Shown piece by piece: positions 37,169-46,282 of a stretch of 64,000 nt of DNA (positions are counted from its first letter, which is position 1; each line of letters begins with the position of its first letter). Source of the stretch: 2-12-FULL-35-15 sp036386835 (GTDB lineage: Bacteria > Bacteroidota > Bacteroidia > 2-12-FULL-35-15); contig DASVUX010000028.1 of assembly GCA_036386835.1 (NCBI GenBank), positions 77,865-141,864 of the forward strand, written 5' to 3'. A program made the position numbers and the translations under genes. The notes below the pieces were generated by a model, which was given only the letters and a program-made list of their open reading frames with translations, had not been told where the DNA came from and did no database searches.

Positions 37169-38512
37169 ATGGCCGGCATCTTATCTTCCGAATACCTCAA
37201 AAGCTACAGGGCTACCTTTTCCCTTGCGTACCCAGTGGTGCTGAGCCAGCTCGGGCATATCATGGTTGGTGTAGTGGACACTGCGATGGTCGGACAAATA
37301 GGTACGGTCGAACAAGCTGCCGTGGCGCTTTCCAACAGCCTTTACACACTGGTGCTTGTATTCGGGCTGGGGGTTTCCTATGGCGTTACCCCCCTGGTGG
37401 CTGCAGCCGACAGCTCTAAGGATATCGGGTTGAACGCGCAGCTCCTCAGGCACGGGATTGTGATCAACACGGTCCTCGGGATCTTATTATTCGTTCTGCT
37501 TTTTTTCAGCTCTCCTGTCCTGAATCTTTTTGACCAGAAACCAGAGGTGGTGGATCTTGCCATCCCGTTTTTAAATGTGATGATGCTTGGCATGATCCCC
37601 TTATGCATTTTCTCAGGGTTCAAGCAATTCACGGAAGGTCTTTCTTTTACGGGCATTGCAATGCTCATCACGATAGGATCAAACTTACTGAACGTATTAT
37701 TGAATTACCTGATGATCTTCGGCCATTGGGGCTTCCCCGAAATGGGCCTGATGGGATCCTGCTGGGCCAGCTTTATTGCACGGATGGTGATGGCCATAGC
37801 CATGTTCCTGTATGTATATTATAACAGGCATTTCAGGCAATACAGGGCAGGGTTCTCTTTCCGAAACCTTTCAAAAGAGCTTACAAAAAAGATCCTGAAC
37901 ATCGGGATACCCTCCGGGCTGCAGTGGGTGTTTGAAGTAGGTGCCTTTGCGTTTGCCGTGATCATGATCGGCTGGATCAGTCCGAATGCACAGGCGGCCC
38001 ACCAGGTCGCGCTCAGTATTGCAGCAACAACCTACATGATGGCAAGCGGCTTATCTGCGGCAGCTTCCGTGCGCGTGGGAAACATGGCCGGACTGCATAA
38101 CCGTGAAGGCGTGAGGATTGCAGGCTTCAGCGCGTTCATCATGGTGCTTGCATTCATGAGCATCTGCGCATTGTGCTTTATTTTGTTTAAGGATAGCCTG
38201 CCGGTAATATTCAACAAAGACACAGAAGTTATTTCAATCGCATCAGCATTATTGGTGATCGCGGCATTCTTTCAATTAAGTGACGGGGTCCAGGTTGTAG
38301 GTCTTGGCGCGTTAAGGGGCGTAAAGGATGTTACACTCCCAACCATCATCACACTGGTAGCTTACTGGGTGATCGGTTTACCGATGAGTTATGTATTCGC
38401 TTTTAAAATGGGGCTTGGCGCAGAAGGTGTATGGTACGGATTATCACTTGGCCTGACGATAGCAGCTGTTTCTTTGTTCTTTCGTTTTAATTATGTGAGC
38501 AGGAAGGTTTGA
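37169..38512 (+). CDS. MATE family efflux transporter
   Basis: A 447-residue inner-membrane antiporter with about twelve hydrophobic segments, exporting organic cations or drugs in exchange for Na+ or H+. LAYPVVLSQLGHIMVGVVDTAMVGQIG is the N-terminal MatE opening, with the second-half counterpart IGIPSGLQWVFEVGAFAFAV and the NorM-type segment ISPNAQAAHQVALSIAATTYM. The ATG at 37169 is preferred over 37094, which would add 25 hydrophilic residues unlike the family and would cover a TATATTTG promoter element. Substrate unknown. Confidence 0.9.
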   Translation: MAGILSSEYLKSYRATFSLAYPVVLSQLGHIMVGVVDTAMVGQIGTVEQAAVALSNSLYTLVLVFGLGVSYGVTPLVAAADSSKDIGLNAQLLRHGIVINTVLGILLFVLLFFSSPVLNLFDQKPEVVDLAIPFLNVMMLGMIPLCIFSGFKQFTEGLSFTGIAMLITIGSNLLNVLLNYLMIFGHWGFPEMGLMGSCWASFIARMVMAIAMFLYVYYNRHFRQYRAGFSFRNLSKELTKKILNIGIPSGLQWVFEVGAFAFAVIMIGWISPNAQAAHQVALSIAATTYMMASGLSAAASVRVGNMAGLHNREGVRIAGFSAFIMVLAFMSICALCFILFKDSLPVIFNKDTEVISIASALLVIAAFFQLSDGVQVVGLGALRGVKDVTLPTIITLVAYWVIGLPMSYVFAFKMGLGAEGVWYGLSLGLTIAAVSLFFRFNYVSRKV

Positions 38513-38915
38513 TAATGTACCGCAGGGTTATCGTCATCCTGTGCTCCGGGACGGATCTGTTGATTTAAAGTTAACAATAACAGATCTCTTGACTACGCTC
38601 GAGATGACACCGCTCGAAATGACATCTTAAGTGCAGGATTATTAGTTGTCATTTCGAGCGGAGTCGAGAAATAGACTACGACAATTTAACTCTTCGCCTG
38701 ATATACCGAAGATACGCATTTGTGGGTTGTCATCGATTAAGTTTGACATTCAACGCATGGACTCATTGAAAGCAGGTAATTGAAACTGCTAACATTTTGA
38801 GATCCCGTATCAGGCACGGGATGACGTTTCCATGAAAAAATATAGTTTGCAATAAAAAGATCCCTCCGCTGCGGTCGGGATGACATTGTCTGGAGCGACC
38901 GGGTATGCACGTTGA
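38513..38915. repeat. Intergenic cluster of REP-like repeats
   Basis: A 403-base gap without genes. It contains several copies of the dispersed repeat in both orientations: 38532-38561 (GTCATCCTGTGCTCCGGGAC), 38583-38624 (CTACGCTCGAGATGACA then CGCTCGAAATGACA), 38647-38674 (TGTCATTTCGAGCGGAGTCG), 38799-38826 (CCGTATCAGGCACGGGATGA) and 38859-38886 (CTCCGCTGCGGTCGGGATGA). Each has a short stem with GATGAC/GTCATC-type ends. The gap separates two convergent genes. Confidence 0.7.
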
Positions 38916-40826
38916 TCACATCATCTCACTTAACTCTAACCACCTCAAACCTTTTTCATCCAGCTCCGCTATGATTTTGGAAATACGCATTGAACATTTC
39001 GTAATCTCTTCATGGTCCGAAAGGCTGTTCATCTTCTCTGATAAAGCAGCTTTTTCTTTTTCCAGAACAGCAATATCTTTTTCCAGTTGCTCGAATTCGG
39101 ATTTCTCCCTGAAACTCGGTTTCTTTTTACCGGCAAGCGGTTCAGCTGTTTTTACTGCCACTGGTTCTGCTTTCTTTTCCTCTGCCTTTTCCGCATGAGC
39201 AATCTGCCCAGCGGGTTTAGCCCTGTCCTCCTGCTCTTTCCTGTCGCGGTACTCAGTATAGTTACCCGGGAAATCACGCACAACACCTTCGCCTTCAAAA
39301 ACAAAAAGGTGGTCCACCAGCTTATCCATAAAGTAACGATCATGCGTCACGATCAATACACAACCCTGGAAACCGGTCAGGAAGTCTTCAAGTACGCTTA
39401 GCGTAACAATATCAAGATCGTTTGTAGGCTCATCGAGAATAAGGAAATTCGGGTTCTTGATCAGGATGGTCATCAGGAACAAACGCCTCCTTTCACCTCC
39501 GCTGAGCTTCGAAACAAAACCATACTGTACGTCAGGCGGAAATAAGAACTTGGTAAGCAGCGCTGATGCGCTGAGTTTGGAGCCATCTGCAAGCGGGATG
39601 AATTCTGCAATATCTTTTACAATTTCAATCACGCGTTTATCCTCATTCAGCTTCATGCCTTCCTGCGAATAATAACCATACACAATTGTTTCACCCGTGG
39701 AGATCGTTCCTGCATCCGGCTTGTCCAGCTCCATGATCATATTCAGGAAAGTTGATTTCCCTGCACCGTTCTTTCCTACAACACCTATCTTCTCCCCTTT
39801 TTTAAATACGTATGAAAAGCCATTGATGATCTTCGTAGCGCCAAAAGCTTTCTTGATATTCACCACTTCAAGGATCTTTCCACCGATGCGGTTCATCTTC
39901 ACGCCCAGCTCCAGCTTCTCTTCTTTCTTCCCGCTGAATGCTTTATCCTTTGTCACCTCGAACTGGTCAACACGGTATTTTGCTTTTGTACCCCGCGCCC
40001 GCGGCATTTTACGAACCCACTCCAGTTCGCGGGTATATAAGTTCTTTGCCTTATCTATCTCGCTGCTTTCAATTGCTTCGCGCTCTGCTTTCTTCTCAAT
40101 GTAATACTGGAAATTTCCTTTGTAGTTATACAGCTTGGTATTATCTATCTCTATGATCTCTGTGCAGACACTGTCCAGGAAATACCTGTCATGCGTTACC
40201 AGTAAAAGTGTCAGGTCTTTATTGATCAGGTAATTCTCCAGCCATTCGATCATCTCCACATCAAGGTGATTGGTTGGCTCATCGAGGATCAACAACTGTG
40301 GTTCATCAATCAGCACCTTTGCAAGGGCCACACGTTTTTTCTGTCCACCGGAAAGAACTCCGATCTGCTTATCGAGGAATTTAATTTTCAGCCGCTGCAA
40401 TACTTCGGTCACTTTCGCCTCCATCTGCCATGCATCGAGATCGTTCATCCGCTCGGTCGCCCTTTCAAGGCGATCAGATGTTTTATCATTCATTTCCTTT
40501 TCAAAGTCTTCCAATGCGAATTCGTATTCACGCACTGCATTCAATGCAGGATTGCTGGTCTTATAGATTGCTTCAACAACAGTATCTTCTTCATTAAAGA
40601 CAGGGTTTTGGTTCAGGTAGGTAACGGTGATATCTTTACGGAACGTCACGCTTCCTTCATCCGCTATCTCTTTTCCTGTAATGATTTTTAACAATGTTGA
40701 TTTTCCGGCACCGTTCTTCGCAATAAGTGCGATCCGTTGTCCCTGGTTAAGCCCGAAGCTGATCTTGTCAAATAATTTCTTCGCCCCGTATGCTTTGGAT
40801 ACTGCTTCTACTGATAGGTAATTCAA
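38916..40826 (-). CDS. ABC-F family ATPase (Uup/EttA-like)
   Basis: A 636-residue soluble protein with two ABC ATPase domains and no membrane segment. Domain 1: Walker A AKNGAGKST (about 36-44), signature LSGGQKKRVALAK, Walker B LLILDEPTNHLD. The linker (about 235-310) holds the conserved ARGTKAKYRVDQFE text. Domain 2: Walker A GKNGAGKST, signature LSGGERRRLFLM, Walker B FLILDEPTNDLD. A Lys/Glu-rich C-terminal coiled coil (about 530-630) is of the Uup type. ABC-F proteins act on ribosomes to relieve stalling or protect from antibiotics. A TATATTTG element lies about 130 bases upstream. Confidence 0.92.
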   Translation of the reverse strand: MNYLSVEAVSKAYGAKKLFDKISFGLNQGQRIALIAKNGAGKSTLLKIITGKEIADEGSVTFRKDITVTYLNQNPVFNEEDTVVEAIYKTSNPALNAVREYEFALEDFEKEMNDKTSDRLERATERMNDLDAWQMEAKVTEVLQRLKIKFLDKQIGVLSGGQKKRVALAKVLIDEPQLLILDEPTNHLDVEMIEWLENYLINKDLTLLLVTHDRYFLDSVCTEIIEIDNTKLYNYKGNFQYYIEKKAEREAIESSEIDKAKNLYTRELEWVRKMPRARGTKAKYRVDQFEVTKDKAFSGKKEEKLELGVKMNRIGGKILEVVNIKKAFGATKIINGFSYVFKKGEKIGVVGKNGAGKSTFLNMIMELDKPDAGTISTGETIVYGYYSQEGMKLNEDKRVIEIVKDIAEFIPLADGSKLSASALLTKFLFPPDVQYGFVSKLSGGERRRLFLMTILIKNPNFLILDEPTNDLDIVTLSVLEDFLTGFQGCVLIVTHDRYFMDKLVDHLFVFEGEGVVRDFPGNYTEYRDRKEQEDRAKPAGQIAHAEKAEEKKAEPVAVKTAEPLAGKKKPSFREKSEFEQLEKDIAVLEKEKAALSEKMNSLSDHEEITKCSMRISKIIAELDEKGLRWLELSEMM

Positions 40827-40952
40827 TGTGTAAAAAGTTAATGGTTAATGTTAAAAGTTAATTGTTATCGTTCTATATAAATTTAACCCCGGTTTTACCG
40901 GAGACAATCTTATAAATCAACTCTCAACTGGTAACTTCCCTTTTAAGGGGCG

Positions 40953-40960
40953 CAAATATA
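40953..40960 (-). promoter_or_regulatory. TAnnTTTG element upstream of the ABC-F gene
   Basis: TATATTTG on the minus strand, in the gap between rhomboid and ABC-F genes; predicted leader about 120 bases. Confidence 0.4.
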
Positions 40961-40966
40961 GCGAAT

Positions 40967-41695
40967 TTATTGCTTGGGGGCATCATCGGGGGCAGGCTCT
41001 CCCGGTTTTTTCGGAACAATAGTGTAAGTGATCTGGATGGGATTGTCTTCCACAACATGTATTTCATTTTCCTGCTCACCGCTTACATCAATCAGTGCAT
41101 TTTCCTCATCCGTACCGAGATCATATACACGGGGCGGAGGTCCTTCGGTTTTAAAATTATAGGAAGTGATGAGTCCGGCAAGCGCACCGAGCATGTGTGA
41201 TTCCCAGGAAACCCCTTCTTTGATGGGAAAAATACCCCAAACAGTCCCTCCATAAATAAATACTACAAAAAGCGAAAGGGCAAGAAGGCGGGTGTCTTTA
41301 CGGAAAACCCCGCTGAAAAACAGGAAAGCGACAAAGCCGTAAAGAATCCCGCTGGCACCGATGTGATAAGAATCTCGCGCGGCCGCCCAAACCCAGATGC
41401 CCGTCATGATGTACACCCAGAAAAAAACCTGGAAAGCAATCGAACGGTAGAAATAAAATATGATGCTTCCTAAGATAAGCAGCGGCACCGTGTTGGAGAT
41501 AAGATGGTCATAATCGGCATGTAATAATGGCGCTACAAGCACCCCGATCAAACCATGGATTGTTCTCGGATAAATCCCGTACCAGGCCAGGCTCTCATGC
41601 GACAGCACCTCGTAAAATTTTATAATCCACAAAATGGCAATGAATGCCAAAGGATATAAAAAGCTGGATAATACTTTTGAGGTTTTATTACGCAT
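40967..41695 (-). CDS. Rhomboid family intramembrane serine protease
   Basis: A 242-residue membrane protease with six predicted segments. The catalytic serine is in HIGASGILYG (S115) and the catalytic histidine in SWESHMLGALAG (H167); HADYDHLISNTVPL carries the His and Asn that form the oxyanion site. The C-terminal 55 residues are soluble and acidic-Pro-rich (EPAPDDAPKQ). By family it cleaves transmembrane segments of other membrane proteins; targets unknown. Confidence 0.92.
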   Translation of the reverse strand: MRNKTSKVLSSFLYPLAFIAILWIIKFYEVLSHESLAWYGIYPRTIHGLIGVLVAPLLHADYDHLISNTVPLLILGSIIFYFYRSIAFQVFFWVYIMTGIWVWAAARDSYHIGASGILYGFVAFLFFSGVFRKDTRLLALSLFVVFIYGGTVWGIFPIKEGVSWESHMLGALAGLITSYNFKTEGPPPRVYDLGTDEENALIDVSGEQENEIHVVEDNPIQITYTIVPKKPGEPAPDDAPKQ

Positions 41696-41799
41696 AACAG
41701 GGTTTCAACAAATTTTTCCAGTCAATGTTTATACCAAAAACGCTTTGTGTCAGAAAGGCATTAATTATTTTTTCATTAACGGATAATTATTAATTTTAC

Positions 41800-42342
41800 A
41801 TGCAGCGAATGAAAAGGGTCCTCACATTCTTTCTTTTATCTATCTTCCTGTTCAATACGATGGGCTATTTTGTAGTTTTTAAGATCGGCCGGGACCATAT
41901 AAAGAGAGCGCTTAAGCAGGATATTGAGAATGGGATTCTTCATACTTCCATTTCCACCATTGTAATACCGAATACCGAACTTAATGACCTCAGCTGGCTG
42001 GAGCATGATGAATTCGAATACAATCATGAACGTTATGATGTTTTAAGAATTGCAGAAGATGAGAACAGCACCACTTTTTACTGCATTCATGATAAAAAAG
42101 AAACTCATCTTTTCAGTAAGCTGTCAAAACATGTTAAGGACCATGTTGCGCAAAATAAGCAGCCGTTCAAGCATTCAAAATCCAAGAACATTCTTGACAA
42201 TTCCGAAAAAATCCTGGAAAGCTCCATGATTTCTTTTGCATCTCCTTTCATATTCACTGAAAAAGTTGAACTGACACCCCCCTTCTCAACTTACAAGTTC
42301 CAGTTTGTAAGTTACAATTTTCAGCCCCCCGAAACAACCTGA
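41800..42342 (+). CDS. Small exported or membrane-anchored protein next to a TonB receptor
   Basis: A 180-residue protein with a hydrophobic start (TFFLLSIFLFNTMGYFVVF), then a hydrophilic body with acidic and basic stretches (LNDLSWLEHDEFEYNHERYD, HKSK/HSKSKN) and a C-terminal YNFQPPETT. Not recognised. ATG 41800 is given; ATG 41809 (three codons on) is an equally good start because a -7-like TAATTTTA ends only one base before 41800. It is probably linked functionally to the TonB receptor 138 bases downstream, since such small His-rich proteins often precede metal or haem receptors, but this is inference. Confidence 0.6.
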   Translation: MQRMKRVLTFFLLSIFLFNTMGYFVVFKIGRDHIKRALKQDIENGILHTSISTIVIPNTELNDLSWLEHDEFEYNHERYDVLRIAEDENSTTFYCIHDKKETHLFSKLSKHVKDHVAQNKQPFKHSKSKNILDNSEKILESSMISFASPFIFTEKVELTPPFSTYKFQFVSYNFQPPETT

Positions 42343-42414
42343 TTCGTTCCCTTTTATAATTTCAGAATTATCAATTGACCCGGCAACATTATACTGCTGT
42401 TGGTGTATTAATTT

Positions 42415-42453
42415 GCAATGCGCGGATGGCGAACTGCTGAACGTGCGCATTGC
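42415..42453. promoter_or_regulatory. 9-bp inverted repeat in the TonB receptor leader
   Basis: GCAATGCGC (42415-42423) and GCGCATTGC (42445-42453) are exact complements separated by 21 bases, 28 bases before the receptor ATG. It could be an operator or a 5' mRNA hairpin. A weak -7-like TTAATTTG immediately precedes it. Confidence 0.5.
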
Positions 42454-42480
42454 CTGTCAATCATTATCTAAAATCTCAAA

Positions 42481-44781
42481 ATGAAAATGAAACAAATACT
42501 ATTCTCCGTTTTAATGCTTGCAGGTTATGCTGCGGGGGCACAGGTAAGCGATACGGACACAATTACAAAACTGATCGACCTCAATGAAGTGGTATTTTCA
42601 GTAAGCAGAACAGAAGAAAAGAAAGCTGAAGTCCCTTTCAGCATGACTATAATAGACAAAAAAACCATCGAGCTTGAAAATCCGCAAACATCGGCAGACA
42701 TGCTTGCAAATACGGGCCAGATAATGGTTCAGAAAAGCCAGGCAGGCGGTGGAAGCCCTATCATTAGAGGATTCGAAGCAAGTCGCGTCCTCCTTGTTAT
42801 TGACGGGGTAAGAATGAACAATGCTATTTACCGTGCAGGGCATTTACAGGATGCTATAACGATAGACAATGCTATGCTTGACCGGACTGAGATCATTTTT
42901 GGCCCTTCATCGGTTATGTACGGTAGCGATGCGCTTGGTGGCGTGATGCATTTTTATACCAAAAAACCATTGCTTGGTGAAGAAGGCAAGATGAAACTGA
43001 AGGTAAATGCTGCATTGCGCTATGCCAGTGCGAACCAGGAAAAGACAGGACATGTGGATTTTAACCTGGGCTTCAAAAAATTTGCTTCTTTAACGAGCAT
43101 AACTTACAGCGATTTCGAGGACCTGCGGACGGGGAATGGCCGTAACCCGAATCCAGACTTCGGGAAAAACTACTATTATGTGGGGAGGAACTGGAATGGA
43201 ACTGCTGACAGCACTATAAGAAATACGAACCCCAATATTCAGAAAAAGACGGGATATTCCCAGGTGGATATCCTTCAGAAATTACTCTTTAAGGTAAATG
43301 AAAATGTTGAGCTTGGCCTTAACCTCCAATATTCAACATCCAGCAACATTCACCGCTACGATCGGTTAACAGAAGCAGGAAGCGGTGGCAACCTTAAATT
43401 TGCAGAATGGTATTATGGTCCTCAAAACCGCTTGATGGCCTCTCTGTATTCGAATATAAGGTCAGAAGGAAAGCTTTTTAATAATCTCCGGATCACCGCA
43501 GCTTACCAATTAATCACCCAGGAAAGGACCAATAGAAGATTCAGCACCAATTACCTGAACCCGAACAGCAATAACAACAAACTGGTTTCTCAGTTTGAGG
43601 AGGTTGGTGTGATGTCATTGAATGCCGATTTCGTAAAATTTATAAAAGAAAAGCATAAACTAAGCTACGGTTTTGAGTTTGTAAACAATATCGTGAATTC
43701 AACGGCTACATCCAAGCATATTCAAACCGGAGAAAATTTCACACCGGTTGCAACCCGTTATCCTAACGGGGGAAGCTCGATGATGAATATCGCAGCTTAT
43801 CTCACCCATAGCTGGAAGATCAATGAAAAGCTGATCCTCAGCGATGGCCTGCGCTATACTTATAATTCATTATCAGCAAAATTTGATACGGCAAAAACTG
43901 CATCTCCATTTCAATTCCCGTTCACTTCTGTAAAGCAAACCAACAGCGCGTTGAACGGGAACCTGGGGCTGATCATTATTCCTGAAAAGAATGTACGGTT
44001 CAGCATTCTTGGCTCTACAGGGTTCCGGGCGCCTAATGTTGATGACATGGCAAAAGTATTTGAATCCACAGGAAGCGTGATCATCGTTCCAAATGAAAAA
44101 TTAAAAGCTGAGTATGCTTATAATATTGAGGTATCCCTGGCCACTACTATAATGAACGGCAAAGTGAAACTGGAAGGCGGATATTTCTATACATTACTTC
44201 AGAATGCTATTGTTGTAAAAGAAAGCCGGTTTAATGGTGCGGATTCTGTTATGTTTAACGGTAACCTAAGCCAGGTGCGCAGTCCTCAGAATGTGAACAA
44301 CGCTTACATTCAGGGAGCCTGGGGAGCCATTTATGCTGATTTTACAGAAAATGTCTCTTTCAAATCCACCCTCAACTACACGCTGGGTGAATATCACCAG
44401 AAGCTGCCTCCAACAACAGCTGATCCATCGCATGATACCATTATCCCGCTGGACCATATCGCGCCAATGTTCGGACAGACATCTCTTTTCTTCCGGTATA
44501 AGAAATTCGAATCTGAAGTATATGCAAGGTACAGCGCTCCTAAACTCTCAAAAGATTACAGCAGGGGAACAGAAGATAATGAACAGTATTCAGCAGATCC
44601 GGTAAACGGGTATATGCCGGGATGGAGTACTCTGAACATCAAGACTGCTTATTATATCACAAAAAGTTTCAGTGTAAATCTTGGCATAGAAAATCTGTTT
44701 GACAGGCATTACCGCGTTTTTGCTTCCGGAGTCAGCTCACCCGGCAGGAACATAATTTTTGCAATAAGGGCAAAGTTCTAA
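42481..44781 (+). CDS. TonB-dependent receptor (haem/transferrin-receptor type)
   Basis: A 766-residue outer-membrane receptor. Signal peptide to about AGYAAGA; plug domain (about 50-165) with ISKNxx-type text PQTSADMLANTGQIMVQKSQ and SPIIRGFEASRVLLVIDGVR, then MLDRTEIIFGPSSVMYGSDALGG; the barrel runs to NLFDRHYRVFASGVSSPGRN and ends in the aromatic strand IIFAIRAKF. The RGFEASRVLLVIDGVRMNNA form resembles haemoglobin/haem and colicin I-type receptors. Substrate is a guess. A strong terminator follows at once. Confidence 0.9.
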   Translation: MKMKQILFSVLMLAGYAAGAQVSDTDTITKLIDLNEVVFSVSRTEEKKAEVPFSMTIIDKKTIELENPQTSADMLANTGQIMVQKSQAGGGSPIIRGFEASRVLLVIDGVRMNNAIYRAGHLQDAITIDNAMLDRTEIIFGPSSVMYGSDALGGVMHFYTKKPLLGEEGKMKLKVNAALRYASANQEKTGHVDFNLGFKKFASLTSITYSDFEDLRTGNGRNPNPDFGKNYYYVGRNWNGTADSTIRNTNPNIQKKTGYSQVDILQKLLFKVNENVELGLNLQYSTSSNIHRYDRLTEAGSGGNLKFAEWYYGPQNRLMASLYSNIRSEGKLFNNLRITAAYQLITQERTNRRFSTNYLNPNSNNNKLVSQFEEVGVMSLNADFVKFIKEKHKLSYGFEFVNNIVNSTATSKHIQTGENFTPVATRYPNGGSSMMNIAAYLTHSWKINEKLILSDGLRYTYNSLSAKFDTAKTASPFQFPFTSVKQTNSALNGNLGLIIIPEKNVRFSILGSTGFRAPNVDDMAKVFESTGSVIIVPNEKLKAEYAYNIEVSLATTIMNGKVKLEGGYFYTLLQNAIVVKESRFNGADSVMFNGNLSQVRSPQNVNNAYIQGAWGAIYADFTENVSFKSTLNYTLGEYHQKLPPTTADPSHDTIIPLDHIAPMFGQTSLFFRYKKFESEVYARYSAPKLSKDYSRGTEDNEQYSADPVNGYMPGWSTLNIKTAYYITKSFSVNLGIENLFDRHYRVFASGVSSPGRNIIFAIRAKF

Positions 44782-44792
44782 TACTTATGTAA

Positions 44793-44827
44793 AAAGGTCT
44801 CCAGTGGTTTGCGGGAGACCTTTTTTG
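44793..44827 (+). terminator. Terminator of the TonB receptor gene
   Basis: GGTCTCC and GGGAGACC pair around a ten-base loop, followed by TTTTTT; A run on the other side makes it possibly bidirectional. Confidence 0.88.
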
Positions 44828-44854
44828 TTAAATTATCCCCATTTAGAACAAAAA

Positions 44855-44885
44855 TTGTTTTTGAATCAGATTTTCTTTACTTTTG
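44855..44885 (+). promoter_or_regulatory. Promoter of the 44906 gene
   Basis: TTG (44855-44857), 20 bases, then TACTTTTG (44878-44885): a full Bacteroidota promoter. The mRNA would start about 15 bases before ATG 44906, ruling out the upstream in-frame ATG at 44804. Confidence 0.6.
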
Positions 44886-44905
44886 AAAAGCAATTATATT
44901 CAATA

Positions 44906-45157
44906 ATGAAAAAACTGGCCAGGATATTTTTCTTCTTACTGTTCGCATTTATTGCTGACAGCGCCTTTGCGGCCCCTATCAAAGGGAAAGATACAGATTC
45001 CGCAGCCAGCCTGAAAAGCAATATTGCAATCTTCAAAATGATCACCTCACCTGCTGCTCCTTCCACTGCAGGTAAAAGCCTTAAAAAAGCAGGAAGTGTA
45101 GCGCGCACTGCCGGTTCACATTCTACCCTTACGGTTAAGCCGGTACCTGAAGGTTAA
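44906..45157 (+). CDS. Small exported protein of unknown function
   Basis: An 83-residue protein with a clear signal peptide (IFFFLLFAFIADSAFAA). The mature part is about 60 residues, Ser/Ala/Lys-rich (KSLKKAGSVARTAGSHS), with no Cys and no recognised family. The start is fixed by the promoter that ends 20 bases upstream; an ATG at 44804 would run through the terminator of the previous gene. Confidence 0.6.
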   Translation: MKKLARIFFFLLFAFIADSAFAAPIKGKDTDSAASLKSNIAIFKMITSPAAPSTAGKSLKKAGSVARTAGSHSTLTVKPVPEG

Positions 45158-45201
45158 TTCTATCATCATATTCTGTTAAAGTTTCATTAATCTGCTTTAT
45201 A

Positions 45202-45214
45202 TAATATTGCAGCA
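45202..45214 (+). promoter_or_regulatory. TAATATTG-type -7 element before 45239
   Basis: TAATATTGCAGCA, identical over 13 bases to the element at 46791-46803. It fits TAnnTTTG with A for the first T of TTTG. Confidence 0.4.
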
Positions 45215-45238
45215 TATTAATTTAACAATACAGAACAC

Positions 45239-45433
45239 ATGAAGGATACAGTTATCCATCTTAAGAACGGAAAGAAGAAACACGGATTTTTAATTGATAC
45301 TATAACGGCACCGGATAATTACCTGTTCATACCGTATGAGTCTGCTGCCTGTTTTTCTGAAACACAGAATACTGCATGCATTGAAGTTGTGCCGGGAGTT
45401 TTGATAGAAGCAATAGAAACAGATTTAAAATAA
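45239..45433 (+). CDS. Small hypothetical cytosolic protein
   Basis: A 64-residue soluble protein: DTVIHLKNGKKKHGFLIDTI then EVVPGVLIEAIETDLK, with predicted beta strands like a small SH3/LSm-type barrel. No family recognised. It ends on the base just before the stop of the convergent DnaJ-like gene, with no gap. Confidence 0.55.
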   Translation: MKDTVIHLKNGKKKHGFLIDTITAPDNYLFIPYESAACFSETQNTACIEVVPGVLIEAIETDLK

Positions 45434-46186
45434 TCAGAAGCCTCTTTGCTTCTTGATGTTCTCATACGCTTCCTGCACTTTCTGAAACTTTTCTTTCGCA
45501 GCGTGCTGAACCTCATCACCTAATGCAGCAACTTTATCGGGATGGAATTTAACCGCCATCTTCCGGTAAGCCTTCTTCACATCCTCATCAGTTGCAGAAG
45601 ATTCTATTTCAAGAATTTTATAATCGCTCCCCGGATCACGGAAATACATCGCTTTCAGCGAGTTGAAATCAGCCGTATTTACTCCCAGGTAATTGGAAAT
45701 GGAAGCAATTGTTTCGAGCTCGGAAGGATGTACATGTCCGTCGGCTTTGGAAATACCAAAGAGGTAGTGAACAAGCTGGAGCCGTTCAGGATGCGGCATG
45801 TATTGCTTGATCTGGAGACATACATCCCTGAGTGGGATTTCCTGCTTCAGAATCTCTTTTAACATCTGGATTTGGGCCTGGGCATGTTGTTCGCCAAACT
45901 GGCGCACCAGGAATGTTTTAACATAATCCAGCTCACTCTTTAATGTCCGGCCGTCACTTTTCATAACCGCTGCAGAAAGCACCAGGAGGCTTGCCGCAAA
46001 GTCACCCGCATGCGGGGCCATCCGTGAACCTGTATATCTTCCTTCCTGGCCGGTGGTTGTTTGCACCGTAACACTTGCCGCATCGAACATTGATCCTAAC
46101 GCGAAACCCAGCACTCCGCCAAGAGGGCCCCCAAGAGCCCAGCCTAATCCACTGCCAACCCACTTGCCAAATTTGATCTTAACCAT
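45434..46186 (-). CDS. TerB-like / DnaJ domain protein (DjlA-like)
   Basis: A 250-residue protein. A Gly-rich hydrophobic start (WVGSGLGWALGGPLGGVLGFALGS) may insert in the membrane. A TerB-like helical domain follows (about 60-175, with SAAVMKSDGRTLKSELDYVK and GISKADGHVHPSELE), and a J-domain closes the protein (about 185-250: DYKILEIESSATDEDVKKAY, then KFHPDKV with the HPD that stimulates Hsp70). The order is that of DjlA. ATG 46186 is chosen because a perfect TACATTTG promoter element (46205-46212) covers the longer start at 46207. Confidence 0.88.
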   Translation of the reverse strand: MVKIKFGKWVGSGLGWALGGPLGGVLGFALGSMFDAASVTVQTTTGQEGRYTGSRMAPHAGDFAASLLVLSAAVMKSDGRTLKSELDYVKTFLVRQFGEQHAQAQIQMLKEILKQEIPLRDVCLQIKQYMPHPERLQLVHYLFGISKADGHVHPSELETIASISNYLGVNTADFNSLKAMYFRDPGSDYKILEIESSATDEDVKKAYRKMAVKFHPDKVAALGDEVQHAAKEKFQKVQEAYENIKKQRGF

Positions 46187-46204
46187 AATATGTATATAAG
46201 GCGA

Positions 46205-46212
46205 CAAATGTA
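46205..46212 (-). promoter_or_regulatory. TAnnTTTG element of the DjlA-like gene
   Basis: TACATTTG on the minus strand; predicted leader about 13 bases to ATG 46186. Confidence 0.5.
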
Positions 46213-46253
46213 AGGCTTTTTCAAAGCTGCATTTTCATTTCGTGCAAATTAAG

Positions 46254-46261
46254 TAGCTTTG
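46254..46261 (+). promoter_or_regulatory. TAnnTTTG element of the 46283 gene
   Basis: TAGCTTTG, 22 bases before the ATG; it is back to back with the DjlA-like promoter, 41 bases apart. Confidence 0.5.
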
Positions 46262-46282
46262 AAAACAATCAAAATCACTTAA

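Noticed and set aside
38513..38915. Possible insertion sequence in the gap after the MATE gene
   Set aside because: No transposase frame or long terminal inverted repeats; only short REP-like palindromes are present.
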